Of a DNA stretch of 64,000 bases, positions 42,167 through 50,847 are shown piece by piece. Positions within the stretch are counted from its first letter, which is position 1. Each line of letters opens with the position of its first letter. The stretch is from NCBI RefSeq assembly GCF_014205135.1, contig NZ_JACHMY010000001.1, forward strand, positions 7,316,001 through 7,380,000. Reading direction: 5' to 3'. Below the pieces are notes generated by a model, which saw only the letters and a list, made by a program, of their open reading frames with translations, did not search any database and had not been told where the DNA came from. This stretch comes from Kribbella italica (GTDB lineage Bacteria; Actinomycetota; Actinomycetes; Propionibacteriales; Kribbellaceae). Both the position numbers and the translations under genes were made by a program.

Positions 42167-42565
42167 ATGAGCGACGAAGTGATGGAACTGCGGCTGGTGG
42201 TCACCGCGCCCGACTACGCCGAGGCGGTGGGGTTCTACCGCGACGTACTGGGCCTGGCCGAACGAGAGGCGTACACGTCCGAGGACGGCAGCGTCACGAT
42301 CCTCGAGGCGGGCAAGGCGACCCTGGAGATCACCGACCCGAACCACGCCGACTACATCGACCGCGTCGAGGTCGGCCGCCGGGTCGCCGGGCAGTTCCGG
42401 GTCGCCCTCCAGGTCACCGACGCGACCGGCACCACGCGCACGCTGACCGAGGCCGGCGCGTCGTTGATCGCGGCCCCGACCCGTACGCCGTGGAACTCGC
42501 TGAACGCCCGCCTCGAAACGCCCGGCGGGATTCAGCTGACGCTGTTCGAGGAGCTCGGGGACTGA
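42167..42565 (+). CDS. VOC (glyoxalase fold) protein
   Basis: 132 residues with two VOC modules: LRLVVTAPDYAEAVGFYRDVLGL and the C-terminal LETPGGIQLTLFEEL. The substrate is unknown. There is no Shine-Dalgarno near ATG 42167, suggesting leaderless translation. It overlaps the convergent DinB-like gene by 34 bases and is divergent from the peptide operon, so a role there cannot be excluded. Confidence 0.87.
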   Translation: MSDEVMELRLVVTAPDYAEAVGFYRDVLGLAEREAYTSEDGSVTILEAGKATLEITDPNHADYIDRVEVGRRVAGQFRVALQVTDATGTTRTLTEAGASLIAAPTRTPWNSLNARLETPGGIQLTLFEELGD

Positions 42566-43068
42566 GCCCGGTAGAGGTCGCGCAGGAGCGCGATCTCGGC
42601 CCCGTGGTGGAGCAGCTCGCGCTGGACGTGCAGCACGATCGCGACCACCGGCCAGCCTTCGGTCGCGGTGTCCTCGGTCAGGCCGTCGACGCCGAGGCGT
42701 CGTACGCCGTCCATCCAGGCGGCGTAGGCGTCGTCCAGTTGCGTGAGCGCTTCGGCCGCCGTACCGGCGTACGGGAAGGTCGTGAAGTCGACCGGCTCCC
42801 CGCCGAACTGCGGCATCGCGCGCATGCCGAGCAGCACCACGACCAGATGCCCGATCCGCCAGGAGATGGTCGTGACGGGCGCCGGCTCAGGCGGCGGCAC
42901 GGCGAAGTCGGCCACGAACCGCTCGCCGTCGGCGCGTAGGTTCCAGGCGTCGGGGGCCGGCTCCCAGAAGTACTCGTCGTCGGTGAGCCCGGCCAGCCGG
43001 GGACGCAGTTGCGCGGTCCAGTGCGTCTCGACCTGCTTGCGAATCTCCGTGTTCCAGTCGAAATCCAT
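42532..43068 (-). CDS. DinB-like four-helix-bundle protein
   Basis: 178 residues of the DinB/YfiT-like metal-binding bundle: DFDWNTEIRKQVETHW, then ISWRIGHLVVVLLG with a His, and ELLHHGAEIALLRDLY with two more. Typical members bind a metal through three His and often act in thiol-dependent transferase reactions (mycothiol/bacillithiol). It overlaps the VOC gene end, where the convergent layout reaches far into both. Confidence 0.82.
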   Translation of the reverse strand: MDFDWNTEIRKQVETHWTAQLRPRLAGLTDDEYFWEPAPDAWNLRADGERFVADFAVPPPEPAPVTTISWRIGHLVVVLLGMRAMPQFGGEPVDFTTFPYAGTAAEALTQLDDAYAAWMDGVRRLGVDGLTEDTATEGWPVVAIVLHVQRELLHHGAEIALLRDLYRAQSPSSSNSVS

Positions 43069-43127
43069 CGGAGCAGTCTCCCGGCGGGGCCGCGGTTCGA
43101 TCAAACGCTTTGTTACGGAGGACGGGG

Positions 43128-44171
43128 CTAGCGCGTTGACGGTTCCGCGGTGGAGCCGCGGACGACCAGTTGGGTGGCGAGCTCGAGGTGGAGGGCCTCG
43201 GGGCGGTGGCCGTTCAGGACGCGCATCAGTTGGGTGACGGCGATTCGGCCCATTTCCTGGAGGGGCTGGCGGACCGTGGTGAGGGGTGGGTCGATGGCGC
43301 CGCTGAGGTCGATGTCGTCGAAGCCGGTGACCGACAGGTCGCCGGGGATCGTCAGCCCGCGGTCGCGGGCGGCGTGGTAGGTGCCTACGGCAACTTTGTC
43401 GTTGAAGCAGACGATCGCGGTCGGGCGGGGCCGCTGGTCGAGCAGTTCGCCGGCGGCCTGGCGGCCGTCCTCGATGGTGGGGTGGACGTAGCGGACCCGG
43501 TCCGGCGGCAGGAGGGTTTCGGCGGCGGCCAGGGCGGCCCGGTGGCCGACCATCCGGGCGTCGGTCGCCAGCCACTCCTCGGGACCGGCGATCACGGCGA
43601 TGTCGCGGTGGCCCAGGGCGGTCAGGTGGGCGACGACGGTATGTGCGCCGGAGGCGTGCGCGGCGGAGACTGCCGCGATGTCCGGCGGGAGTGGCTGGCG
43701 GGGATCGACGACGACGAAGGGGAAGCCCGCGCGCGACAGGGCCACCAGGTCGCGCGACGACTCCGGCGGAAGGATGAGGATCGCGCCGTCGACGTCGTCC
43801 TGGCCGGGCAGGCCGCTGAGTACGTCGTTGTCCTGGCCGGACTCGCCGGCGTCGAGCACCAGGCGGCGTCCGTGCAGCGCGAGGGTCTCCGCGATCGACG
43901 ACACGATCAGGCCGAAGTAGTCGGTCAGCAGGTACGGGCAGCGGACGTAGACGGCGCCGGGGCTCTCCGCGGGTTCGTCGCCGGCCGCGTTGTGTCGCGC
44001 GACGGCCTGCAGGACGAGATCCCTGGTCCTCGGGGCGACGTTGACGCGGTCGTTCAGCACGCGCGAGACGGTGGCGATCGACACTCCGGTCTCCGCGGCG
44101 ATGTCGCGCAGCGTCGCTCGGGGCTGCCGGTCGACCATCGCCGCGTCCTGACGCCCCCGCGGCCCACTCAT
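43128..44171 (-). CDS. LacI-family regulator next to the GH30 gene
   Basis: 347 residues from ATG 44171; ATG 44138 is also possible. It has the LacI helix-turn-helix (TLRDIAAETGVSIATVSRVLND) and a sugar-binding sensor domain with the usual end GFDDIDLSGAIDPPLTTVRQP. It is divergent from the secreted GH30 glycosidase and probably represses it. The ligand is unknown. Confidence 0.9.
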   Translation of the reverse strand: MSGPRGRQDAAMVDRQPRATLRDIAAETGVSIATVSRVLNDRVNVAPRTRDLVLQAVARHNAAGDEPAESPGAVYVRCPYLLTDYFGLIVSSIAETLALHGRRLVLDAGESGQDNDVLSGLPGQDDVDGAILILPPESSRDLVALSRAGFPFVVVDPRQPLPPDIAAVSAAHASGAHTVVAHLTALGHRDIAVIAGPEEWLATDARMVGHRAALAAAETLLPPDRVRYVHPTIEDGRQAAGELLDQRPRPTAIVCFNDKVAVGTYHAARDRGLTIPGDLSVTGFDDIDLSGAIDPPLTTVRQPLQEMGRIAVTQLMRVLNGHRPEALHLELATQLVVRGSTAEPSTR

Positions 44172-44197
44172 CGGCGCAGTCTAACGGACTGTTGACG

Positions 44198-44207
44198 CGA
44201 TCGATCG
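44198..44207. promoter_or_regulatory. palindrome between lacI-like and GH30 genes
   Basis: CGATCGATCG is a perfect 10-base palindrome with a central AT, within 30 bases of the LacI start and 117 bases upstream of the GH30 start. It is a candidate LacI operator. A broken repeat (TGTTTC...GGAACA) follows at 44213-44228. Confidence 0.4.
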
Positions 44208-44323
44208 ACTGTTGTTTCATGATGGAACAGAATTTGCAGCATGTTTCAGTTCCGCAGTCCATGACACCTCAGGCCGCTGTGGGTCCTCGCAGCGGCTACC
44301 CGCCCGCCCCCGGAGGAAGAGTC

Positions 44324-46162
44324 ATGTTTTCATCCTGGAAATCGCGAGTCCCTCGACGCCGTCGCGGTATCGTCCTGGCCGCCGCTGTCACGGTGACGGC
44401 CGCCGGCCTGACGGTCCCGGTCCAGACCGCCTCGGCCGCGCCGAACGTCGCCGTCTGGCTCACCACCGCCAACCGCTCGAGCCAGCTCGGCCGCCAGGCC
44501 GACGTGAGCTTCGGATCGGGCGGTGGCAGCGGCCCGACGATCTCGGTCAACCCGAACACGACGTACCAGTCGATGGTCGGTTTCGGTGCCTCGTTCACCG
44601 ACGCGGCCGCCTGGAACATCTTCAACTCGCCGCGGCGCAACGAGGTGATGAACGCGTTGTTCGACCGCGGCAACGGGATCGGCCTGAGCTTCCTGCGCCA
44701 GCCGATCGGTGCCAGCGACTTCTCCCGCAGCTTCTACACCTACAACGACGGCGCCGCCGATCCCAGCCTGTCGCGCTTCTCGATCGCGCACGACCAGTCG
44801 TACATCCTGCCGCTGGTCAAGCAGGCGCTCTCGCTGAACCCGGAGATCTCGGTGATGGCCTCGCCGTGGAGCGCCCCGGCCTGGATGAAGACCAACAACA
44901 ACCTGATCGGCGGCTCGCTGAGTGACAACCAGGTCGGGGTGTACGCCGACTACCTGACCAAGTTCACCCAGGCCTACCAGGCGGCCGGTGTCCCGATCGA
45001 CTACCTGAGCGTCCAGAACGAACCGAAGTTCTCCCCGCCCGGCTACCCCGGCATGCTGATGAGCGCGGGCCAGCAGAGCACCATCATCAACAACCTGGTC
45101 CCGAAGCTGCGCGCGGCCGGGCTCGACGCGCGGCTGCTCGGGTACGACCACAACTGGGACGACACGTCGTACGCGCAGACGGTCAACAACAGCGCCGGGA
45201 ACAACGTCGTCGGATCGGCGTGGCACTGCTACGGCGGCAGCCCGTCGGGCCAGTCCACGGTCCACAACGCCCAGCCGAACAAGGAGATCTTCTTCACCGA
45301 GTGCTCCGGGACGAAGTCGAGCGACGATGCCGCCACCTTCCGCGACTCGCTGCGCTGGCAGGGCATCAACCTCGCGATCGGAGCGACCCGGAACTGGGCC
45401 CGCACCGTCACCACCTGGAACATGGCCCTGAACAACGCCAACGGACCCGTCATCGGCAGCTGCGGCAACTGCACGGGAGTCGCGACCGTCGACGGCAACA
45501 CTGTGGCCTACAACGCCGAGTACTACGTGCTGGGACACCTGAGCAAGTTCGTCCGCCCGGGCGCGGTCCGGATCGAGTCCACCGGGTACGGCGAGGGCGG
45601 GATCCAGAACGTTGCCTTCCGCAACCCCGACGGCACCATCGCCCTGGTGGCGATCAACAGTGGCGGCACCCAGAACTTCCAGGTGTCGTTCGGTGGCCAG
45701 ACGTTCGGCTACCAGCTGCCGGGCGGCGCCATGGCGACCTTCACCTGGCCGGGCTCGGGCGGCGGTAACCCGCCCACCGGCGGCACCGGCGCGATCACCG
45801 GCCTGGGCGGTAAGTGCCTCGATGTCACCGACGGCTCGACCGTCAACGGGAACCAGCCCCAGCTGTGGACCTGCACCTCCGGCCCCAACCAGCGCTGGAC
45901 CGTCGGCAGCGACGGCACGATCCGCGGCCTCGGCAAGTGCCTCGACGTCACCGGCAACGGCACGGCCGACGGCACCGCGATCCAACTCTGGGACTGCTTC
46001 GGCGGTCCCAACCAACGCTGGACGGTCTCGAACGGCACGCTGGTCAACGTCGGCAGCGGCAAATGCCTCGACGTCCGCAACGCCAGCAGCGCCGACGGCA
46101 CCCGCCTCCAACTCTGGACCTGCACCGGCGCCGCCAACCAACGCTGGACGACCCCGGCCTGA
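44324..46162 (+). CDS. secreted GH30 glycosidase with ricin-type carbohydrate-binding domain
   Basis: 612 residues from ATG 44324 with GGAGGAAG upstream. A signal peptide ends near residue 39 (TASA/AP). The GH30 barrel has the acid/base Glu233 (SVQNEPKF) and nucleophile Glu326 (IFFTECSG). A beta-sandwich side domain follows, then a Gly/Pro linker (about 475-485) and a CBM13 ricin-B trefoil with three QxW repeats (GKCLDV...NQRWT). It is likely an endo-beta-1,6-glucanase or galactanase-type enzyme secreted for polysaccharide degradation. Exact activity cannot be set. Confidence 0.93.
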   Translation: MFSSWKSRVPRRRRGIVLAAAVTVTAAGLTVPVQTASAAPNVAVWLTTANRSSQLGRQADVSFGSGGGSGPTISVNPNTTYQSMVGFGASFTDAAAWNIFNSPRRNEVMNALFDRGNGIGLSFLRQPIGASDFSRSFYTYNDGAADPSLSRFSIAHDQSYILPLVKQALSLNPEISVMASPWSAPAWMKTNNNLIGGSLSDNQVGVYADYLTKFTQAYQAAGVPIDYLSVQNEPKFSPPGYPGMLMSAGQQSTIINNLVPKLRAAGLDARLLGYDHNWDDTSYAQTVNNSAGNNVVGSAWHCYGGSPSGQSTVHNAQPNKEIFFTECSGTKSSDDAATFRDSLRWQGINLAIGATRNWARTVTTWNMALNNANGPVIGSCGNCTGVATVDGNTVAYNAEYYVLGHLSKFVRPGAVRIESTGYGEGGIQNVAFRNPDGTIALVAINSGGTQNFQVSFGGQTFGYQLPGGAMATFTWPGSGGGNPPTGGTGAITGLGGKCLDVTDGSTVNGNQPQLWTCTSGPNQRWTVGSDGTIRGLGKCLDVTGNGTADGTAIQLWDCFGGPNQRWTVSNGTLVNVGSGKCLDVRNASSADGTRLQLWTCTGAANQRWTTPA

Positions 46163-46201
46163 CCCCGGTACGACGCGGCGGCCCCACCTGGGACCGCCGC
46201 G

Positions 46202-47053
46202 TTACAGGTCCTTGCGACTGAAGGACAGCGCGGCGAGTCCCCAGAGCATCGCGACCCAGAGCACGACCCACGCGAGGTAGGCCGGCGACAGCGAAGCGGC
46301 GCCGAGGAACGGGAAGGCGTTGGCGCCCTCGTCGGCGGTGAACTCGCCCAGGGCCGACGGGTCCTGGAAGGCGTGCATCGCCCCGCGCCAGAGGCCGTCG
46401 GTGGGAAGGAAGATGCGGGACAGCGTGCCGATCCGGGCGATCGAGTCGTTGCCGAGCGAGGCGCCGATGCCACCGACCACGCCCGCGACCCACGTCGTAC
46501 CGAAGAGGCCTACGGCAACTACTCCGGAGGCCATCGGGGAGATGGCGGTGGACAGGAGCATCGCCAGCGTCAGCAGGACCGTCGTCTGAGCGGCGAGGAG
46601 CGCCAGCGCGCCGGCGGGGTTGGGCGGCCAGTAGCCGGTCGTGACCAGGACGACGAGGCACTGCGCCAGACCCGCCAGTACGACGAAACCGCTGCCGAAG
46701 GCCACCAGTCCGAGCCACTTGCCGAGGAGAAAGGCGGATCGCCGTACTGGTCGGGCGAGAACGGTCAGCGCGATGCCGGACTCGGTCTCGCCGGCCAGCG
46801 TGGGACCGGTGAGGAACGCGGTGCCCAGCGCGGCGATCAGACTGAAGCCGAACATCACCAGGTTGAGCAGGATCGACGCCGTCAGCCGCGCCTCGCCGGA
46901 GGTGAGATTGCCGCCGGACTCCGCGGCCAGGCGGGAGAACCCCCAGCCGGACAACGCCAGCAGCAGTACCGTGAGGATGCCGAGGGCAAGGAGTACCCGG
47001 CGGCGCGAGGCCTCGCGCAGGGTCAGGGCGGTGATCGTGAGGACTGTGGTCAT
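46202..47053 (-). CDS. ABC-2-type exporter permease
   Basis: 283 residues with about six membrane helices. It begins like NosY/ABC-2 permeases (LTLREASRRRVLLALGILTVLLL) and has the ABC-2 TGPTLAGETESGIALTVLARPVRRSAFLLGKW segment. It partners the ATPase upstream and overlaps its stop by four bases. The cargo is unknown; the family also works in copper or drug export. Confidence 0.88.
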   Translation of the reverse strand: MTTVLTITALTLREASRRRVLLALGILTVLLLALSGWGFSRLAAESGGNLTSGEARLTASILLNLVMFGFSLIAALGTAFLTGPTLAGETESGIALTVLARPVRRSAFLLGKWLGLVAFGSGFVVLAGLAQCLVVLVTTGYWPPNPAGALALLAAQTTVLLTLAMLLSTAISPMASGVVAVGLFGTTWVAGVVGGIGASLGNDSIARIGTLSRIFLPTDGLWRGAMHAFQDPSALGEFTADEGANAFPFLGAASLSPAYLAWVVLWVAMLWGLAALSFSRKDL

Positions 47054-47961
47054 TGGTCCGCCTTGCGCAGGATGCCGAGGAGCCGTTCTTCCAGGGTGAT
47101 GCGGCCCGGTTCGACGGCGTGGATCTTGACGCCCAGGCGCGCCAGGTCGCTGACCAGCGTCGGCACGGTGGCGTCGTCGTCGGCCGGGAGAGCGACGGTG
47201 ATCCAGTCGCCGGAGCGGTCGAGGACAGTCGTTTCGGCCAGCCTCTGCGTCGCCTCGGCCGTGACGCCGGTCAGGTGGAGACGCAGCTCGCGCTGGCCGA
47301 GCAGCTCGGCGAGCGAGCCTGCCGCGGCGACGGTGCCGTGGTCGAGGATGACCACGCGGTCGCAGACCCGTTCGACCTCGCCGATCAGGTGCGAGTTCAG
47401 CAGTACGGCGACGTCGCGCGACTTCAGTTCGAGCACGATGTCACGGACGTCGGCGCGGCCGAGCGGGTCGAGCGCGCTGGTCGGTTCGTCGAGGATCACG
47501 AACTCCGGCCGGGCGACCAGGGCGACCGCGAGCCCGAGCCTTTGCTGCATGCCCTTGGAGAAGCCGCCGACGCGGTCACCGGATCGTTGCCCCAGGCCCA
47601 CGAGTTCGAGGCACTTCTGCTGGTCGGCCTTGGACACGTCGGCGCGCGCGAGCTTGACGTGCAGGGTCAGCACTTCGGCGGCACTCAACCAGGGCTGGAA
47701 GCGGAAGAGCTCCGGCAGGTAGCCGACGCGTTCCCGGGCCGCCGGCTCGTGAGCCGGGCGGCCGAGCAGTTGCGCTTGGCCCGCATCCGGCTGGACCAGG
47801 CCGAGCAGCATCTTGATCACGGTGGTCTTGCCGGCGCCGTTCGGGCCGAGCAGCCCGACGATCTCACCGCGCGCGACCTCCAGCGAGACGTCTTCGACGG
47901 CCGTGCGTTTGCCGTACCGCTTCCGCAACCCGGAGCACTGCGCCGCGAGATCGTTGCCCAC
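47050..47961 (-). CDS. ABC exporter ATPase
   Basis: 303 residues. Walker A GPNGAGKTT, signature FSKGMQQR, Walker B LVARPEFVILDEPTSALDP and the His switch NSHLIGEVERVC. The extra C-terminal domain of about 80 residues is typical of NatA/DrrA-like exporters. GTG 47961 lies 14 bases after the stop of the secreted protein gene. It works with the downstream permease. Confidence 0.92.
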   Translation of the reverse strand: MGNDLAAQCSGLRKRYGKRTAVEDVSLEVARGEIVGLLGPNGAGKTTVIKMLLGLVQPDAGQAQLLGRPAHEPAARERVGYLPELFRFQPWLSAAEVLTLHVKLARADVSKADQQKCLELVGLGQRSGDRVGGFSKGMQQRLGLAVALVARPEFVILDEPTSALDPLGRADVRDIVLELKSRDVAVLLNSHLIGEVERVCDRVVILDHGTVAAAGSLAELLGQRELRLHLTGVTAEATQRLAETTVLDRSGDWITVALPADDDATVPTLVSDLARLGVKIHAVEPGRITLEERLLGILRKADQ

Positions 47962-47975
47962 GGCGACGGTGGCGC

Positions 47976-48809
47976 TCAGCGCAGGCTCCGTGCGACGTCT
48001 AGAACCTCAGCCTTGGACAGCGAGCCGGCCACCGCGGTGACCACACCGTCGGAGACCCACACGACGGCCGCGATCGCCTTGTCGCGTGTGGTCAGAACCG
48101 TTGCCTCGTGCCCGTTCACCTTCGCCGACGAACTGGTCACCTGGTCGGCCGGGATCGGCAACGGCAAGGTCGACCCGTCCGCGCTGAAGGCCTTGAGCTT
48201 CGACGCGACATCGGCGGGGATCCCCGGCAACGACAGAAGGTAGTCCCGCGCAGTCGCGAAGTCGATCCCCGACGAATGCGCCGTCGGCGCGACCGCGCGA
48301 CCGACCAGCAGGGCCGGCATGCCGCTCGCCGACTTCCACACCTGCCCGACGCCCGGCCCCGCGTCGAGGCGGATCGGCTGACCGTCCAGCCCAGCTGGTG
48401 CCTGAGGCAACTTCTTCCCGAGCGCCGCGGATGCTTTCGCCGCCGAGTAGGTGAAGGTCACGCTCACCTTCCCGCCCACCTGGTACGACGGCTCGCCGGT
48501 CACCCCGCTCGGCAGCTTGCTCACCTCCGGCACGTCCAGACCCGACTGCTCCCCTGCGGCAGTCGCGTCCTTCACCTCGCGGACGCCGCCCGCGCCCGTC
48601 ACCTTGACGTCGCCGTACGCGCGCAGGTCCGGCAGTGCGACCAGGTCGGCCGCGCTCAGGTTCACCGGCGCGACCTTCTCGGTCTGGAAGATCGGCAGCC
48701 AGTCCTTCGCGGCCGCCGTACCGGCTCCGGCCATCACCACAGCCACAGCCAGTACGGCGGCCGCCGGCCGCGTCACAAGGGTCGTCAATCTCCGGGGCAG
48801 CGTCTCCAT
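47976..48809 (-). CDS. secreted or membrane-anchored protein of unknown function
   Basis: 277 residues. A signal sequence with a hydrophobic core (VLAVAVVMAGAGTAAA) is followed by a domain rich in Ser, Ala and Gly. ATG 48809 is preferred because a -35 TTGACA and a possible -10 lie 6-30 bases upstream, giving a leaderless message. An earlier GTG at 48827 adds six residues. It is co-directional with the ABC exporter (14-base gap), perhaps its partner. The C-terminal repeats recall the DUF4367 class, but I do not assign a family. Confidence 0.7.
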   Translation of the reverse strand: METLPRRLTTLVTRPAAAVLAVAVVMAGAGTAAAKDWLPIFQTEKVAPVNLSAADLVALPDLRAYGDVKVTGAGGVREVKDATAAGEQSGLDVPEVSKLPSGVTGEPSYQVGGKVSVTFTYSAAKASAALGKKLPQAPAGLDGQPIRLDAGPGVGQVWKSASGMPALLVGRAVAPTAHSSGIDFATARDYLLSLPGIPADVASKLKAFSADGSTLPLPIPADQVTSSSAKVNGHEATVLTTRDKAIAAVVWVSDGVVTAVAGSLSKAEVLDVARSLR

Positions 48810-48815
48810 GCATTG

Positions 48816-48844
48816 AAGATCGCTCACTATCGATCGAATGTCAA
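48816..48844 (-). promoter_or_regulatory. promoter of the secreted protein-ABC exporter operon
   Basis: On the minus strand, -35 TTGACA (48844-48839) and -10 GATCTT (48821-48816) have a 17-base spacer and lie 6 bases before ATG 48809. This fits a leaderless transcript. The spacer carries ATCGATCGAT-like self-complementary sequence. Confidence 0.5.
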
Positions 48845-48849
48845 TAGAT

Positions 48850-50472
48850 CTACGCGGCCAGCTGCCCGTCCCGCAGTTCCAGCGTCCGGCCCTGGAAGCG
48901 GCGGGCGAGCATCCGGTCGTGCGAGACGACGATCAGCGCTCCCCGGTAGGCGGACAGCGCGTTCTCCAGGTCCTCGACCAGCGCCGGGGACAGGTGGTTG
49001 GTCGGTTCGTCCAGCAGCATCAGGTCGACCGGGCGGTGGAGCAACCGGGCGAGATCGAGGCGCCGCAGCTGGCCGGTCGACAGCTTGCCGACCGGGGTGT
49101 GGAGGTCGTGATGACGGAACAGACCGAGGCCGAGGAGCGCGCCGCGGTGTTCGTCCGGCGTACCGGGGAGACCTCGGGCGTAGGCCTTGAGCAGCGAGTC
49201 TTCGGGCTTGGTGATTTCCGTCTGTTGCGGGAGCCATCCGATCCGGGCCGGTCGGCGTACGTCGCCTTGGTCGGGCGCGAGATCCCCGGCCAGGACGCGC
49301 AGCAGCGTGCTCTTGCCGGCGCCGTTCGGGCCGACGATGTGCAGGCGATCACCGGTCTTGATCTCCAGGCTGCGCACGTCGAGGCGGCCGTCGACCTTGA
49401 CCTGGTGGAGATCGGCGAGCGTCCCCTTGACGCTGCCGCCCTGGGGTTTCACCACGAACCGCATCGGAGCCGGCGGCTTCGGGACCGGGTTGTCCTCAAG
49501 CCGGCGCACGCGCTCCTTGGCCTGCCGCACGCGCGCGGAGATCTGCTTCTCCACGCTGCGTTGGTGCCGCCCGGCCGCCTCCGCGTCGGGCCGCGGCCCC
49601 GAGGCCAGTGTCGTTGCGGCCTTCCGGGCCAGGTCCTTCTGCCGGGCCATCTCCTGCAGCCACTCGTCGTAGTCCTGCTCCCACCGCAGCCGCGCGGTCT
49701 GGCGCGCCTGCAGGTAGCCGGCGTAACCGTTCCCATGCCGTACGACGGTGTGCTGCTCGGCGTCGACCTCCCAGAGCGCGGTGGTCACCCGCTCGAGGAA
49801 GACCCGGTCGTGGGAGACGACGACGAGGCTGCCGGGGTGGTTGCGCAGCCGCTCCTCCAGCCACTCGAGCGCGGAGGCGTCGAGGTGGTTGGTCGGTTCG
49901 TCGAGTAGGAGCAGTTGCGGCGAGGCGGCCAGGATGCAGGCCAGACCGAGTCGGCACTGTTCGCCGCCGGACAGGGATCCGAGCAGGCGGTCACGATTGA
50001 TGGCGGCGAGGCCCAGGCCGTGCAGGGCCGCTTCGACCCGCGCGTCGGCGGCGTAGCCGTCGCGGGCCTCGAAGGCCTCCATCAGTTCGCCGTACCGGTT
50101 CAGGGTGTCGTCGAGGTCGGCAGGCGTCGCCGCCAGCTCGTCCTCGACGGACCGCATATTCGCTTCCAGCTCGCGCAGCTCGGCCAGGGCGTGGTCGACC
50201 GCGTCCTGAACCGTGTCGCCCGGCGGCAGGTCCGGAGTCTGCGGCAGGTAGCCGACCCCGCCGGGCACCTGCATCCGGACCTGACCGCTGTCCGGCCGGT
50301 CGACGCCGGCCAGCACCCGCACCAGGGTCGACTTGCCGGACCCGTTCTCGCCGATCACGCCGATCCGCTCGCCGAGCGCGACGGACTGGCTGATCCCGTC
50401 GAGCACCGTCCGCCCACCCGGAGCCCGGACGACATCGGCGAGCACGGCTTGGAAATTGCTGGTCTCTCTCAT
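48850..50472 (-). CDS. ABC-F ATPase, antibiotic-resistance type
   Basis: 540 residues with two ATPase domains and no membrane part: Walker A motifs GENGSGKST and GPNGAGKST, signatures LSGGEQ and LSTGQ, Walker B LLLLDEPTNHLD and LMLLDEPTNHLS. An interdomain helical linker lies between about residues 230 and 330. ABC-F proteins of this size protect the ribosome by displacing drugs (macrolides, lincosamides, pleuromutilins). A tiny Tyr-rich leader ORF upstream suggests induction by ribosome stalling. MFS and monooxygenase genes are divergent from it. Confidence 0.93.
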   Translation of the reverse strand: MRETSNFQAVLADVVRAPGGRTVLDGISQSVALGERIGVIGENGSGKSTLVRVLAGVDRPDSGQVRMQVPGGVGYLPQTPDLPPGDTVQDAVDHALAELRELEANMRSVEDELAATPADLDDTLNRYGELMEAFEARDGYAADARVEAALHGLGLAAINRDRLLGSLSGGEQCRLGLACILAASPQLLLLDEPTNHLDASALEWLEERLRNHPGSLVVVSHDRVFLERVTTALWEVDAEQHTVVRHGNGYAGYLQARQTARLRWEQDYDEWLQEMARQKDLARKAATTLASGPRPDAEAAGRHQRSVEKQISARVRQAKERVRRLEDNPVPKPPAPMRFVVKPQGGSVKGTLADLHQVKVDGRLDVRSLEIKTGDRLHIVGPNGAGKSTLLRVLAGDLAPDQGDVRRPARIGWLPQQTEITKPEDSLLKAYARGLPGTPDEHRGALLGLGLFRHHDLHTPVGKLSTGQLRRLDLARLLHRPVDLMLLDEPTNHLSPALVEDLENALSAYRGALIVVSHDRMLARRFQGRTLELRDGQLAA

Positions 50473-50614
50473 CAGATCTCACTTCTCGGTCGCAACGACA
50501 GATGAACACCGAGAGAGGAGTCGCGACGCGGCGTGGTTCAGCGCACGAAGAGGGCACCACGAACACCGCCCGGGCGCGGCAAGACAGCCGACAGCCCGCG
50601 ACTCCCCGAAGGGA
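50473..50614 (-). promoter_or_regulatory. attenuator leader between the leader peptide and the ABC-F gene
   Basis: A 142-base untranslated stretch between the stop of MHYYYFV (50615) and the ABC-F start. Two arms, CGCGACTCC (50597-50605) and GGAGTCGCG (50517-50525), can pair over about 71 bases, and other short hairpins lie within. Such structure fits transcription attenuation, in which drug-stalled ribosomes on the leader change the folding and allow read-through. Confidence 0.65.
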
Positions 50615-50638
50615 TCAGACGAAGTAGTAGTAGTGCAT
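50615..50638 (-). CDS. leader peptide MHYYYFV upstream of the ABC-F gene
   Basis: A complete seven-codon frame ATG CAC TAC TAC TAC TTC GTC TGA on the minus strand, followed by the attenuator. Four consecutive aromatic residues are typical of peptides that stall ribosomes, and similar aromatic leaders precede ABC-F or Erm genes in actinomycetes. A -10-like TACCGT lies 7 bases before the ATG, so the transcript may begin near it (leaderless). It is too short for ordinary gene finders. Confidence 0.75.
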   Translation of the reverse strand: MHYYYFV

Positions 50639-50698
50639 ACCGGAAACGGTAGCCGACGCGGCGACTCGGCCGCGCCCCATTTATCGTCCGGCCTCGTA

Positions 50699-50710
50699 GT
50701 GCGTACGCAC
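50699..50710. promoter_or_regulatory. palindrome upstream of the MFS gene
   Basis: GTGCGTACGCAC is a perfect 12-base palindrome in the divergent region between the ABC-F leader and the MFS gene. It is likely an operator, possibly for a TetR or GntR repressor. No regulator gene is adjacent. Confidence 0.45.
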
Positions 50711-50722
50711 CAGGACGCGTCG

Positions 50723-50819
50723 TCCCCTGGTCCGGGCGCACCAGGGGAGAACGGTTGCGGACGGCGATGTGTGGCCGGGCGCCGGGCGGAAGTCTTGGAG
50801 ACGCGTGATTCCCACGCGT
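50723..50819 (+). promoter_or_regulatory. structured leader of the MFS-monooxygenase operon
   Basis: Two hairpins precede the MFS gene: TCCCCTGGT/ACCAGGGGA (50723-50748, 8-base loop) and ACGCGTG/CACGCGT (50801-50819). A 13-codon frame (50767-50808) has its stop inside the second stem. GAGAC (50798-50802) can also pair with GTCTC (50828-50832) next to the Shine-Dalgarno. This looks like a second attenuation or translation-control leader, less certain than that of the ABC-F gene. Confidence 0.45.
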
Positions 50820-50847
50820 TCCCGACGGTCTCTGGAGTGATCCACAA

